This document shows positions 34,426 to 43,140 of a stretch of 64,000 nt of DNA, in pieces (positions within the stretch are counted from its first letter, which is position 1; every line of letters begins with the position of its first letter). A model generated the notes under the pieces. That model saw only the letters and a program-made list of their open reading frames with translations, searched no databases and was not told the origin of the DNA. Made by a program: the position numbers and the translations under genes. Source of the stretch: Achromobacter pestifer. GTDB lineage: Bacteria; Pseudomonadota; Gammaproteobacteria; Burkholderiales; Burkholderiaceae_B. The DNA is taken from positions 434,001-498,000 of the forward strand of contig NZ_CADIJX010000002.1 of the NCBI RefSeq assembly GCF_902859625.1, given 5' to 3'.

Positions 34426-35390
34426 GCGGGCGCGCGACCGGCCGGGCGGAGTTGCCGCCATCGGTCATCCGCGAAGCCAGCATCTGGTTCGTGCGTCTGG
34501 GCGCCGAAGAGGTGACCGCTGAAGATGACGCCGCCTGTCGCCGCTGGATCGATGCCAGTCCCTTGCATCGGCTGGCCTGGGAGCGCGTGGAGATGCTGGG
34601 GCGCCAATTCGGGCAGGTTGAGCCGCAGGCAGGCCTGGCGGTGCTGGACCGAGGGGCGTCGCGTGGCCGGCGTCAGGCGCTGAAGATGCTGTCGCTGGGG
34701 CTGGGCGCGGGCGGGCTGGCTGCCGCGGGTCTGCCTTGGCGTGCCTGGACGTCGGACTTCGGCACGGCGGTTGGCGAACGGCGCAACGCCACGCTGTCCG
34801 ATGGCAGCGCGCTTATCTTGAACACCGACAGCGCGGCCGACATGCGTTTCGATGACGTGCAGCGCCTGGTCGTGCTGCGCCGGGGGGAACTGCATATTGC
34901 GTCCCATGGCGATCCCATGATCCCGCCTCGGCCGCTTGTGGTCGCCACGCCAATGGGCCGGATCACGGCCCTGGGCACGCGATTTGTCGTCAGGCTGCTG
35001 GACGGCGAAACCTGGGTGGCCGTGACTGAAGGAGCCGTCAGGATCGAACCGGCCAGGGCGGACAAGGATGCCGCCCGCGTGATCGAAGCGGGCACAGGTA
35101 CCTATTTCGATGAACGCGCCGTGCGGGCGGCGAGGCCGGCGCCCCACGCCGACGATTGGGTGCGGGGCGCCCTGTTCGCTGATGGCATGCGGCTGGACGC
35201 ATTCACCGATGAATTGAGCCGCTACCGCAAGGGCAGGCTGGTATGCGATCCGTCCGTGGCGGGACTGCGCATTTCAGGATCGTTCCCGCTGGGCGACACC
35301 GACCGCATCTTGGCCGCCATCGAGCGCGCACTGCCGGTGCGCGCCGACCGCTACACGCGATATTGGGTGGTGCTGCGCGCGAAAAGCTGA
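34422..35390 (+). CDS. FecR-family anti-sigma/sigma regulator
   Basis: A 322-residue FecR protein starting at GTG in a GTGA overlap with the sigma gene. The N-terminal cytoplasmic DUF4880-type part (about 10-55) carries ASIWFVRLGAEEVTAEDDAACRRW-like features of the family. One transmembrane helix lies near residues 88-105. The periplasmic FecR domain follows (GERRNATLSDGSALILNTDS; VVATPMGRITALGTRF). It relays receptor occupancy across the membrane and controls the sigma factor. Confidence 0.92.
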   Translation: MSGRATGRAELPPSVIREASIWFVRLGAEEVTAEDDAACRRWIDASPLHRLAWERVEMLGRQFGQVEPQAGLAVLDRGASRGRRQALKMLSLGLGAGGLAAAGLPWRAWTSDFGTAVGERRNATLSDGSALILNTDSAADMRFDDVQRLVVLRRGELHIASHGDPMIPPRPLVVATPMGRITALGTRFVVRLLDGETWVAVTEGAVRIEPARADKDAARVIEAGTGTYFDERAVRAARPAPHADDWVRGALFADGMRLDAFTDELSRYRKGRLVCDPSVAGLRISGSFPLGDTDRILAAIERALPVRADRYTRYWVVLRAKS

Positions 35391-35465
35391 TTTCTTCTGT
35401 CACTTTTGCATTCTCGATTGGCATACGGGTGAAGCAACGAATGATTTCGCCTGGAACCCAACGAT

Positions 35466-37910
35466 ATGTCTCTGCCCTTTTTTCCTTCCCACCATGCCGC
35501 GCCAGCGGGCCTGCGCATGAAGGCTTTTGCCGCGCTGGTGCTGGCTGCGATGGCCGGCGCCGCATTGTCGCCGGCCTCGGTCCAAGCCCAACCTGTGGAC
35601 GCTGCTGCGTCGCTACGCCACTCCGTCAATGTGCCGCCGGGCGCTTTAGGCACGGCGCTGTCCAGCTTTGCCCAGCAGACCCAGGTGCTGCTGTCCTTCG
35701 ACCCGGCGCTGGCTGCCGGCATGGAGACCGCCGGCCTGCAAGGCGGGTACGGCGTGGAACAGGGCTTTGCCGCACTGTTGGCGGGCACTGGGCTTGAGGC
35801 CGTGCGCCGGTCGGATAACGATTACCTGCTGCAACGCGCGGGCGGCGAATCGGCCACCCAGCTCGCTCCCGTGGTGGTGCTGGGGGCGGGCGCCACCACC
35901 GAAGGCACCGGGCTGTACACCGCTGACTGGATGCGGTCGGCCAATGGCCTGGTGCTGTCGCAGCGCGAGACGCCACAGTCGACCAGCGTGCTGACCCGGC
36001 AGCAGATGGACGATCGATCCATCACGTCGGTGCGCGACGTCATGGAAAACGCCACGGGCATGAACGTGCAGCAGGCGGAGTCCGAGCGGCTGACCTATTA
36101 CTCACGCGGTTTTTCCATGGACACGTTTCAGTTCGACGGCGTGGTCAAGCCGCTGAACGGCCTGTACCAGTTCGGCGACGGCAACCTGGACCCGGTCATC
36201 TACGACCACGTGGAGATCATTCGCGGCGCCACGGGCCTGATGAGCGGCACCGGCAACCCCGGCGGTTCGGTGAACTTCATCCGCAAGCGTCCCACGCGCG
36301 AATTCCAGGGCGACGTCAAACTCTCGGCCGGCACTGAGGATACCTACCGTGGCGAAGTGGATCTGTCCACGCCGTTCAACGAATCCGGCTCGGTGCGAGG
36401 GCGCATCGTCGGCGCCAAGGAACGGCGCGGCGACACCATGGACCTCTACAAGAAAAAGCGCGATGTGCTCTACGGCATCATCGAGGCGGACGTGGCGGAC
36501 GCCACCACCGTCAGCATCGGCGGTTCGGTGCAGCGCACGCGGCCCAGCGGCATCAGTTGGGGCGGCTTGCCCGCCCTGGACGCCAACGGCAAGCCGATTG
36601 ATTGGCCCAAGGGGCAGGCCATGGGCGCCAAGTGGTCGCGTTGGGATACGGATTCCCACGAGTACTTCGCGCAGATCGACCACGGTTTCGCCAATGGCTG
36701 GAACGCGCGCCTGTCGTATACGCGCCTGGAAAACAAGTTCGATGCGCCGTTGTTGTTCACGTCCGACGTGCCTGTGACGATCGACGGCTTCTCGACGCCG
36801 CCGCTGCTGCGCAAGTTCGTGGGCGGCAGTGATCAGGATGTTTACGGCGGCTCCATGGACGGCGACTTCAATGCCTTTGGCCGGCGTCACCAGTTCAATG
36901 TGGGTTTCTCCCATTCCATCATCAAGGCATGGAACCAAAGCTGGGATACCTCCGATCAGGCAACGTACCCCATTCCTGACGTCAACCACTGGACGGGCGA
37001 CTGGCCCACGCCAAACTGGGACATCCTGGCGCTGTCGCAAACCAACCGCAACAAGCAGACGGGCGTCTACGGCACGTTGCGCCTGGGCTTGACCGAGCGG
37101 CTGCACTTGCTGACCGGCGCCCGCTGGACTCGTTGGGAATCCACCGAGACCAGCGCGGGCGTGACGGGCTATTCGCATACGTATTCCGAAGTCACGCCTT
37201 ATGTGGGCGTCACCTATGACCTGAACGACACCTACACGGCCTACGCCAGCTACACCAACATCTTCCAGCCGCAAATGGTGAAGACGCAGACGTGGGACAT
37301 GGCAGGGCCCGCGTATGGCCACAACTACGAAGCGGGCCTGAAGGCGTCATACCTGGACGGCCGCCTGAATGCATCCGTGGCGGTGTTCCAGACCGATCAG
37401 AAGGATGTGGCCGAGTATGGCGGCTACGACTATGCGCACGACGACGGCTGGTACTACATCCTGGACGGCACTCGCACCCGTGGTTTCGAGGCCGAGCTGG
37501 CTGGCGAAGTGATGCCGGGCTGGAATGTGTTCCTGGGCTACACGTATCGCCAGTCCAAGGACAACAATGGCAAGAAGGTGCAGACCACCCAGCCGGAGCA
37601 GTTGCTGAAGCTAAGCACGGCGTACCGGCTGCCCGGCGCGTGGAATAAGTTGACGGTGGGCGGCGGCGTGCGCTGGCAGAGCCAGACCAGCGCACAGACG
37701 TATTACGGCCTGCAATCCGGTTCCATTGTGCAAAAGCCCTATGCGCTGTTTGATCTGATGGCCCAGTACAACTTCTCGGACAAGACGCAGGTGCAATTGA
37801 ACGTGCGCAACCTGGCCGACAAGAAGTACTACCGCTCGATGGGCTTCTATAACTCGGTCTTCTATGGTGAAGGCCGAACCGCGCTGGTCACGTTGACACA
37901 GCGCTTCTAG
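35466..37910 (+). CDS. FecA-like TonB-dependent siderophore receptor with signalling domain
   Basis: An 814-residue receptor. The signal peptide ends near VQAQP; translation may start at 35466 or at the internal Met at 35517 (MKAFAALVLAAM). An STN signalling domain spans about 50-130 (SLRHSVNVPPGALGTALSSF). Then come a plug domain with VEIIRGATGLMSG and GNPGGSVNFIRKRP, and a barrel ending LVTLTQRF. The STN domain contacts FecR, so this is the transducer of the module at 33925-35390. The resemblance is to FoxA/FpvA-type ferric hydroxamate or pyoverdine receptors. The ligand is unknown. Confidence 0.93.
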   Translation: MSLPFFPSHHAAPAGLRMKAFAALVLAAMAGAALSPASVQAQPVDAAASLRHSVNVPPGALGTALSSFAQQTQVLLSFDPALAAGMETAGLQGGYGVEQGFAALLAGTGLEAVRRSDNDYLLQRAGGESATQLAPVVVLGAGATTEGTGLYTADWMRSANGLVLSQRETPQSTSVLTRQQMDDRSITSVRDVMENATGMNVQQAESERLTYYSRGFSMDTFQFDGVVKPLNGLYQFGDGNLDPVIYDHVEIIRGATGLMSGTGNPGGSVNFIRKRPTREFQGDVKLSAGTEDTYRGEVDLSTPFNESGSVRGRIVGAKERRGDTMDLYKKKRDVLYGIIEADVADATTVSIGGSVQRTRPSGISWGGLPALDANGKPIDWPKGQAMGAKWSRWDTDSHEYFAQIDHGFANGWNARLSYTRLENKFDAPLLFTSDVPVTIDGFSTPPLLRKFVGGSDQDVYGGSMDGDFNAFGRRHQFNVGFSHSIIKAWNQSWDTSDQATYPIPDVNHWTGDWPTPNWDILALSQTNRNKQTGVYGTLRLGLTERLHLLTGARWTRWESTETSAGVTGYSHTYSEVTPYVGVTYDLNDTYTAYASYTNIFQPQMVKTQTWDMAGPAYGHNYEAGLKASYLDGRLNASVAVFQTDQKDVAEYGGYDYAHDDGWYYILDGTRTRGFEAELAGEVMPGWNVFLGYTYRQSKDNNGKKVQTTQPEQLLKLSTAYRLPGAWNKLTVGGGVRWQSQTSAQTYYGLQSGSIVQKPYALFDLMAQYNFSDKTQVQLNVRNLADKKYYRSMGFYNSVFYGEGRTALVTLTQRF

Positions 37911-37934
37911 GGGGCAGTGTTCGACGCCTGGCGC

Positions 37935-38891
37935 TCAACGCCACTCGCTGGCCTGGCTCAGCCGGGTCAGCTGGTCGTGCGTCAGCGTCAGGCTGGCGGC
38001 CTTGACGAGTTCGTCCAGCTGAGCGATCGAGGTGGCGCTGACGATGGGCGATGTGATGCCGGGCTGCGCGATCTGCCAGGCCAGCGCCGCTTGCGCGGGT
38101 GTGCAGCCGGCGTCTTCGGACACCTCGTCCAGCGCCTTCAGGATGCGCAAGCCGCGGTCGTTCAGGTAGGTGTCGACAATCTTCTTGCCGCGCGCGCTCT
38201 TGCCCACGTCGGCCGCGCTGCGGTACTTGCCGCTGAGAAAGCCGCTGGCCAGGGCGTAATAGTTGATGGTGCCCATCTGCTGCGTCTTCACCAGGCTCTG
38301 CAAGCCCGATTCAAAGGGCTCGCGGCTATAGAGGTTGTATTCCGGCTGAATGCTCTCGTAGCGCGGCAGGTTGTGCCGTTCGGCGGAGATCAGCGCTTCG
38401 GACAAGCGCACCGCCGTGTAGTTTGACGCGCCGATGGCGCGCACCTTGCCGGATTCGATGTGCTTGGCGTATTCGCCCAGTGTGTCGGTCAAGGGCGTGT
38501 CGGGATCGTCCTTGTGCGACTGATACAGGTCCACATGATCCGTTTGCAGACGAGTCAGCGAGGCTTCCAGTGAACGCCGGATGTAGGCGGGCGCCAAGCC
38601 CTGCGCGTTGGGCCCCATTTCCATGCCGACCTTGGTGGCGATCAGCACGCGGTCGCGCTTGCCGGAACGCTTCAACCATTTGCCGATCAGCGTTTCGGAT
38701 TCGCCGCCCTGGTTGCCCGGGACCCAGCGCGAATAGACATCTGCGGTGTCGATGAAGTTCAGGCCCGCGTCGACCAGGGCGTCCAGCAGTGAATACGTGC
38801 CGGCCTCGTCGACGGTCCAGCCGAAGACGTTGCCGCCGAAGGTGAGTGGGGGAATTTGCAGGCCGGAACGGCCCAGAGCGCGTTTGATCAT
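37935..38891 (-). CDS. Aldo/keto reductase
   Basis: A 318-residue aldo/keto reductase of the YhdN/Tas type. FIDTADVYS (about 41-49) holds the catalytic Asp and Tyr, ATKVGMEMG the Lys, and DLYQSHKDDPDT the His. NADPH is bound by the C-terminal residues around QAALAWQIAQPG. It reduces aldehydes or ketones; the substrate is not indicated. It converges on the receptor gene with only 24 bases between them, and no operon partner is seen. Confidence 0.9.
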   Translation of the reverse strand: MIKRALGRSGLQIPPLTFGGNVFGWTVDEAGTYSLLDALVDAGLNFIDTADVYSRWVPGNQGGESETLIGKWLKRSGKRDRVLIATKVGMEMGPNAQGLAPAYIRRSLEASLTRLQTDHVDLYQSHKDDPDTPLTDTLGEYAKHIESGKVRAIGASNYTAVRLSEALISAERHNLPRYESIQPEYNLYSREPFESGLQSLVKTQQMGTINYYALASGFLSGKYRSAADVGKSARGKKIVDTYLNDRGLRILKALDEVSEDAGCTPAQAALAWQIAQPGITSPIVSATSIAQLDELVKAASLTLTHDQLTRLSQASEWR

Positions 38892-39150
38892 GGTGTGGCC
38901 TTTGGATGCGGCAGCGGGCAGCGGGAAGGGCGGCCACGCCGATTTAGTATATTGGCGCCGCGCGCCCCGGCTTGGGGCATGCGAGTCCTGGCATGCACCA
39001 TTTCAGGGATTCCCCCCAAGTTCTTTTGCTTGGCGGCAAGTTAGACTATACGGCTTTACGGCCAGCGCAACCGACGGGAAGCCGCCGACCCGGCCGTAAT
39101 CATGACAACCCCCTAAACGAACAACTACCAAGGGTTCAAGGAGCTTACGT

Positions 39151-40122
39151 ATGCTGATCGGAAAAAAACATTTTCTGACGGTTGGCGCCATGGCGCTGGC
39201 GATGGCTATCGCCGCGCCTGTGGCCGCGCAGCAGAAGTCGGTGGCGATCACCGCCATCGTCGAGCACCCGGCACTGGATGCCGTGCGTGACGGGGTGCAA
39301 GACGCCCTCAAGCAAGCTGGCTACGAGCCGGGCAAGAACCTGAAGTGGCAGTACCAAAGTGCGCAGGGCAATAACGGCACCGCCGCGCAGATCGCCCGCA
39401 AGTTCGTCGGCGACAAGCCCGACGCGATCGTCGCCATCGCCACGCCGTCGGCCCAGGCCGTCGTGGCCGCCACCAAGGACGTGCCGGTGGTGTATTCCGC
39501 CGTGACCGACCCCGTTGCTGCCCAACTGGTTGCCAGCATGGACGCATCGGGCACCAACGTGACGGGCGTGTCCGATCTGCTGGCGCTGGACAAGCAAGTG
39601 GAACTGATCAAGAAGATCGTTCCGAACGCCAAGCGCGTCGGTATTGTCTACAATCCGGGCGAAGCCAACTCGGTCGTGGTCGTGAAGAAGCTTCAGGAAA
39701 TCCTGCCCAAGTCGGGCATGAGCCTGGTTGAAGCCGCCGCTCCGCGTTCCGTCGACGTGGCCTCGGCCGCGCGCAGCCTGATCGGCAAGGTCGACGTCAT
39801 CTACACCAACACCGACAACAACGTCGTGTCCGCGTATGAATCGCTGGTGAAGGTCGGCAACGACGCCAAGATCCCGCTGATCGCCTCGGACACCGATAGC
39901 GTCAAGCGCGGTGGCATTGCCGCCCTGGGCATCAACTACCACGATCTGGGCGTGCAGACGGGCAAGGTGGTCGTGCGTATCCTGAAGGGCGAGAAGCCGG
40001 GCGCGATTCCCTCGGAAACCATCTCCAAGCTTGAGCTGTATGTGAATCCGGGCGCTGCCGCCAAGCAAGGCGTGACCTTGTCGGATGCCATCATCAAGTC
40101 GGCTGCGGTGGTCGTGAAGTAA
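39151..40122 (+). CDS. ABC transporter substrate-binding protein (TrpX/ABC_sub_bind family)
   Basis: A 323-residue substrate-binding protein of the PF04392 type. The signal peptide ends near APVAAQQ (about 27), then SVAITAIVEHPALDAVRDG, DAIVAIATPSAQAVVA and GISPLA-like ALGINYHDLGVQTG. Family members include TrpX of the tryptophan importer in streptococci, so an aromatic or similar amino acid is plausible. AAGGAG precedes the ATG. A terminator at 40139 separates it from the permease, giving more receptor than channel mRNA. Confidence 0.88.
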   Translation: MLIGKKHFLTVGAMALAMAIAAPVAAQQKSVAITAIVEHPALDAVRDGVQDALKQAGYEPGKNLKWQYQSAQGNNGTAAQIARKFVGDKPDAIVAIATPSAQAVVAATKDVPVVYSAVTDPVAAQLVASMDASGTNVTGVSDLLALDKQVELIKKIVPNAKRVGIVYNPGEANSVVVVKKLQEILPKSGMSLVEAAAPRSVDVASAARSLIGKVDVIYTNTDNNVVSAYESLVKVGNDAKIPLIASDTDSVKRGGIAALGINYHDLGVQTGKVVVRILKGEKPGAIPSETISKLELYVNPGAAAKQGVTLSDAIIKSAAVVVK

Positions 40123-40424
40123 AGCGGTTCCGCACGGACCCCGCCACGCCTATCCGGCGTGCGCGGGGTTTTTGTTAGGTTTTTTTAGATGCCTTGCCGG
40201 GGCGCCTGTCCGCCCGTGGCGTTTTTGCTCCCTGAACGGTCCTGAACGACTCCGCTTGCGGCCCGGCCGACACGCGCGGAGACGCTTTGGCAGAAAACAA
40301 GTGAAAATGACGGGCCGGGAAACGTTTATTGCGAAAGCTCGGGTAAAACTGACCCCCAAACGCAAGAAATCCGACGTTTCAAGTCTTTAATATGCACCTT
40401 CCTTACCCTGATTGGATTTGACCC
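40123..40424. other. Intergenic region between receptor and permease genes
   Basis: The first 50 bases contain a terminator. Around 40223-40247 the octamer CCTGAACG occurs twice in tandem (ccctgaacggtcctgaacga). The last 70 bases are AT-richer (TTTAAT near 40386) and may hold a promoter for the permease. I see no gene here; the short open frames lack family character. Confidence 0.5.
40139..40174 (+). terminator. Rho-independent terminator inside the ABC transporter locus
   Basis: CCCCG and CGGGG bracket an inner CACGCC/GGCGTG stem, followed by TTTTTG. It lies 16 bases after the receptor stop and before the permease. Confidence 0.88.
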
Positions 40425-41315
40425 ATGTCATTGTTCTCGTTGTTAGGCGCGTTGGAGATCGGGCTGATCTTCAGCCTGGTGGCCTTGGGCGTGTTTATCT
40501 CCTTTCGCCTGCTGCGCTTCCCCGACCTGACCGTTGACGGCAGCTTCCCCTTGGGCGGCGCCGTCTGTGCCACGCTGATCGCCTCGGGCACCGACCCGTT
40601 TTTGGCCACCCTCATCGCCACCTTTGCTGGCGCGGCCGCGGGCCTGGTGACCGGCTGGCTGAACGTCAAGCTGAAGATCATGGATCTGCTGGCCAGCATC
40701 CTGATGATGATCGCGCTGTACTCGGTCAACCTGCGCATCATGGGCAAGCCCAACGTGCCGTTGATCACGGAATCCACCGTCTTCACGATCTTGCAGCCCG
40801 CCTGGATTTCCGACTACGTCGCCCGTCCGTTGATCTTGATCGTGATCGTGATCCTGGCCAAGCTGGCGCTGGACTGGTTCTTCGCCACGCAGACCGGCCT
40901 GGCCGTGCGCGCTACCGGCTCCAACGGCCGGATGGCTCGCGCACAAGGCGTCAATACCGGCCGCATGATCCTGGGCGGCATGGCGCTGTCCAATGCGCTG
41001 GTCGCCCTGGCGGGCGCGCTGTTCGCACAAACGCAAGGCGGTGCGGACATCTCGATGGGCATCGGCACCATTGTGATCGGCCTGGCCGCGGTGATCGTCG
41101 GCGAAAGCATCCTGCCCTCGCGCAAGCTGGTGCTGGCGACGCTTGCCGTCATCATTGGCGCCATCGTCTACCGCTTCTTCATCGCCTTGGCGCTGAATAG
41201 CGATTTCATCGGCCTGAAGGCGCAAGACTTGAACCTCGTCACCGCGGTGCTGGTCACGGTCGCCCTGGTCATCCCCATGCTCAAGCGCCGCCTGGTCGGC
41301 AAGAAGGGGCGCTGA
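40425..41315 (+). CDS. ABC transporter permease
   Basis: A 296-residue membrane protein of the BPD_transp_2 (branched-chain-type) permease family with about eight helices. RLLRFPDLTVDGSFPLGGAV near the N-terminus and ATGSNGRMARAQGVNTGRM in the middle (the EAA-like cytoplasmic loop) are typical of the TrpY-type partner of ABC_sub_bind receptors. It is followed one base later by the ATPase. It forms the channel of the importer whose receptor is at 39151. Confidence 0.9.
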   Translation: MSLFSLLGALEIGLIFSLVALGVFISFRLLRFPDLTVDGSFPLGGAVCATLIASGTDPFLATLIATFAGAAAGLVTGWLNVKLKIMDLLASILMMIALYSVNLRIMGKPNVPLITESTVFTILQPAWISDYVARPLILIVIVILAKLALDWFFATQTGLAVRATGSNGRMARAQGVNTGRMILGGMALSNALVALAGALFAQTQGGADISMGIGTIVIGLAAVIVGESILPSRKLVLATLAVIIGAIVYRFFIALALNSDFIGLKAQDLNLVTAVLVTVALVIPMLKRRLVGKKGR

Positions 41316-41316
41316 T

Positions 41317-42111
41317 ATGTTGTCCGCACAAGACCTGAAAATTACGTTCAACGCCGGGACGCCCATCGAAACCCGCGCCCTGCGCGGCCTGTCGCTGGAT
41401 ATTCCGTCGGGCCAGTTCGTGACCGTCATCGGTTCCAACGGCGCCGGCAAGTCCACGTTCCTGAACGCCGTGTCGGGCGACCTGCCCATCGACACGGGGC
41501 GCATCGACATCAACGGCGTGGACGTCACGCGCCAGCCCGTCTGGGCCCGCGCCGGCCGGGTCGCCCGCGTGTTCCAAGACCCCATGGCGGGCACCTGCGA
41601 AGACCTGACCATCGAAGAAAACATGGCGCTGGCGCAGATGCGCGGCGCGCGCCGCGGCTACAGCCGCGCGGTCAAGGCGTCGATGAAGGACGGTTTCCGT
41701 GAACGCCTGTCCACGCTGGGCCTGGGTCTGGAAGATCGGTTGACGGATCGCATCGGCCTCTTGTCAGGCGGTCAGCGCCAGGCGGTCAGCTTGCTGATGG
41801 CGGCCTTGCAGCCGTCTCGCATCCTGCTGTTGGACGAACACACCGCAGCACTGGACCCGCGCACGGCCGACTTCGTGTTGCAACTGACTGCCCGCATCGT
41901 GGCCGAGAATCAGCTGACCACCATGATGGTCACGCACAGCATGCGCCAGGCGCTGGACGTGGGCGACCGAACCGTGATGCTGCATCAAGGCCAGGTAGTG
42001 CTGGACGTGTCCGGCGACGAACGCCGTGGCATGGATGTGCCAGACTTGCTGGCCATGTTCGAGCGCGTACGCGGCGAGAAACTGTCGGACGACGCCTTGT
42101 TGCTGGGCTGA
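41317..42111 (+). CDS. ABC transporter ATP-binding protein
   Basis: A 264-residue ABC ATPase. Walker A is GSNGAGKST (about 43-51), the signature LSGGQRQAVSLL (about 149-160), and Walker B ILLLDEHTAAL (about 169-179). The DEHTAAL form is typical of the ATPase paired with ABC_sub_bind receptors. It powers the importer with the permease at 40425. A very strong terminator follows. Confidence 0.93.
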   Translation: MLSAQDLKITFNAGTPIETRALRGLSLDIPSGQFVTVIGSNGAGKSTFLNAVSGDLPIDTGRIDINGVDVTRQPVWARAGRVARVFQDPMAGTCEDLTIEENMALAQMRGARRGYSRAVKASMKDGFRERLSTLGLGLEDRLTDRIGLLSGGQRQAVSLLMAALQPSRILLLDEHTAALDPRTADFVLQLTARIVAENQLTTMMVTHSMRQALDVGDRTVMLHQGQVVLDVSGDERRGMDVPDLLAMFERVRGEKLSDDALLLG

Positions 42112-42132
42112 TTCCCGGCATTGGCGGAATAC

Positions 42133-42176
42133 GCGCCCGGCGCATGCCCACCAGGGGTGTGCGCCGGGCGCTTTTT
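42133..42176 (+). terminator. Strong rho-independent terminator
   Basis: GCGCCCGGCGCA and TGCGCCGGGCGC form a perfect 12-bp stem, followed by TTTTT. It ends the permease-ATPase transcript. Confidence 0.93.
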
Positions 42177-42196
42177 CTTGAGGGTGGGGCGGCGTT

Positions 42197-42931
42197 TCAG
42201 GCTGCTACCGCCACGCCTTGCGCCGCCTCATAACCGAAGTACGCATTCTCCAGCGCGCGGCCGTCGCCGATATGACGCGCGTCGCAATCCAGCGCCACTT
42301 TGCCATTGCGCAGCACATAGACGTGGGTCGCCAGATCCATGACGCGGGCGGTCGATTGTTCGATCACCAGCAACGTCATGCCCGAAGCATTCAACATTCT
42401 CAGCTTGTCATAGACCTGATCAATGACCAGGGGCGCCAAGCCCAATGACGGTTCGTCGATCATCAAGAGACGGGGCCGCAGCAGCATGGCGCGCGCGATC
42501 GCCAATTGCTGCTGTTCGCCGCCTGACAGATAGCCGGCCGCGCCCTTGTAGCGTTCGCGCAAGATGGGAAAGGCGTCCAGCGCCTGCATCAGATCCGCAG
42601 CGGCCTCGGCCTTGTGCTTGCGGGCGCTCATGGCCAGCTTGAGGTTTTCTTCCACCGTCAACGTGCCAAAGATGTGGCGGCCCTCGGGCACCAGCACCAG
42701 TCCATCCCGGCATAAACGTTCAGGCGCGCGGCCATTGATGCGGACACTTTCAAAGTCGATCGAGCCGCCCACCGGTTTGACCAATCCGGCGATGGATTTC
42801 AACAGGGTGGACTTCCCCGCACCGTTAGGCCCGACCACAAAGACGATGCCGCCTTTGGGCACCTGGATGTCCACTCCCTTGAGGGCGGCCAGACGGCCAT
42901 AGGCCGCGTGCAGATCCTTGATTTCCAGCAT
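42197..42931 (-). CDS. livF: Branched-chain-type ABC transporter ATP-binding protein LivF
   Basis: A 244-residue ABC ATPase of the LivF type. Walker A is GPNGAGKST (about 33-41), the signature LSGGEQQQLAIARAM (about 135-149), and Walker B LLMIDEPSLGLAP. It is the second ATPase of a five-component Liv/HAAT importer whose other four parts (receptor, livG, livH, livM) are on the plus strand from 43141. It is divergent from them across a 209-base gap, so one regulatory region serves both. Confidence 0.92.
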   Translation of the reverse strand: MLEIKDLHAAYGRLAALKGVDIQVPKGGIVFVVGPNGAGKSTLLKSIAGLVKPVGGSIDFESVRINGRAPERLCRDGLVLVPEGRHIFGTLTVEENLKLAMSARKHKAEAAADLMQALDAFPILRERYKGAAGYLSGGEQQQLAIARAMLLRPRLLMIDEPSLGLAPLVIDQVYDKLRMLNASGMTLLVIEQSTARVMDLATHVYVLRNGKVALDCDARHIGDGRALENAYFGYEAAQGVAVAA

Positions 42932-43042
42932 GAACCACCTCTTGGGAAGACCGTGGCCAGCGCATGCGCTGCCAGAGCCGGGTAAGGGAAGTTACTAGGA
43001 TGAATCGGGTTGACGCTGCAAATTCTAAAGATCAAGATTCAA

Positions 43043-43054
43043 ACTGTCCACAGT
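43043..43054. promoter_or_regulatory. Candidate operator between livF and the receptor gene
   Basis: ACTGTCCACAGT is an inverted repeat of 5 bp with a 2-bp centre, in the divergent promoter gap. It could be the site of the GntR regulator encoded at 47115. Evidence is limited to symmetry and place. Confidence 0.35.
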
Positions 43055-43140
43055 CTTCAGTTAACAGTGGTCAGAAATTGAGTCGTGATTCATAAACACA
43101 ACCGGGGTGCGACCAAGAGCGCACTCCGCAAGGGGAAGTG

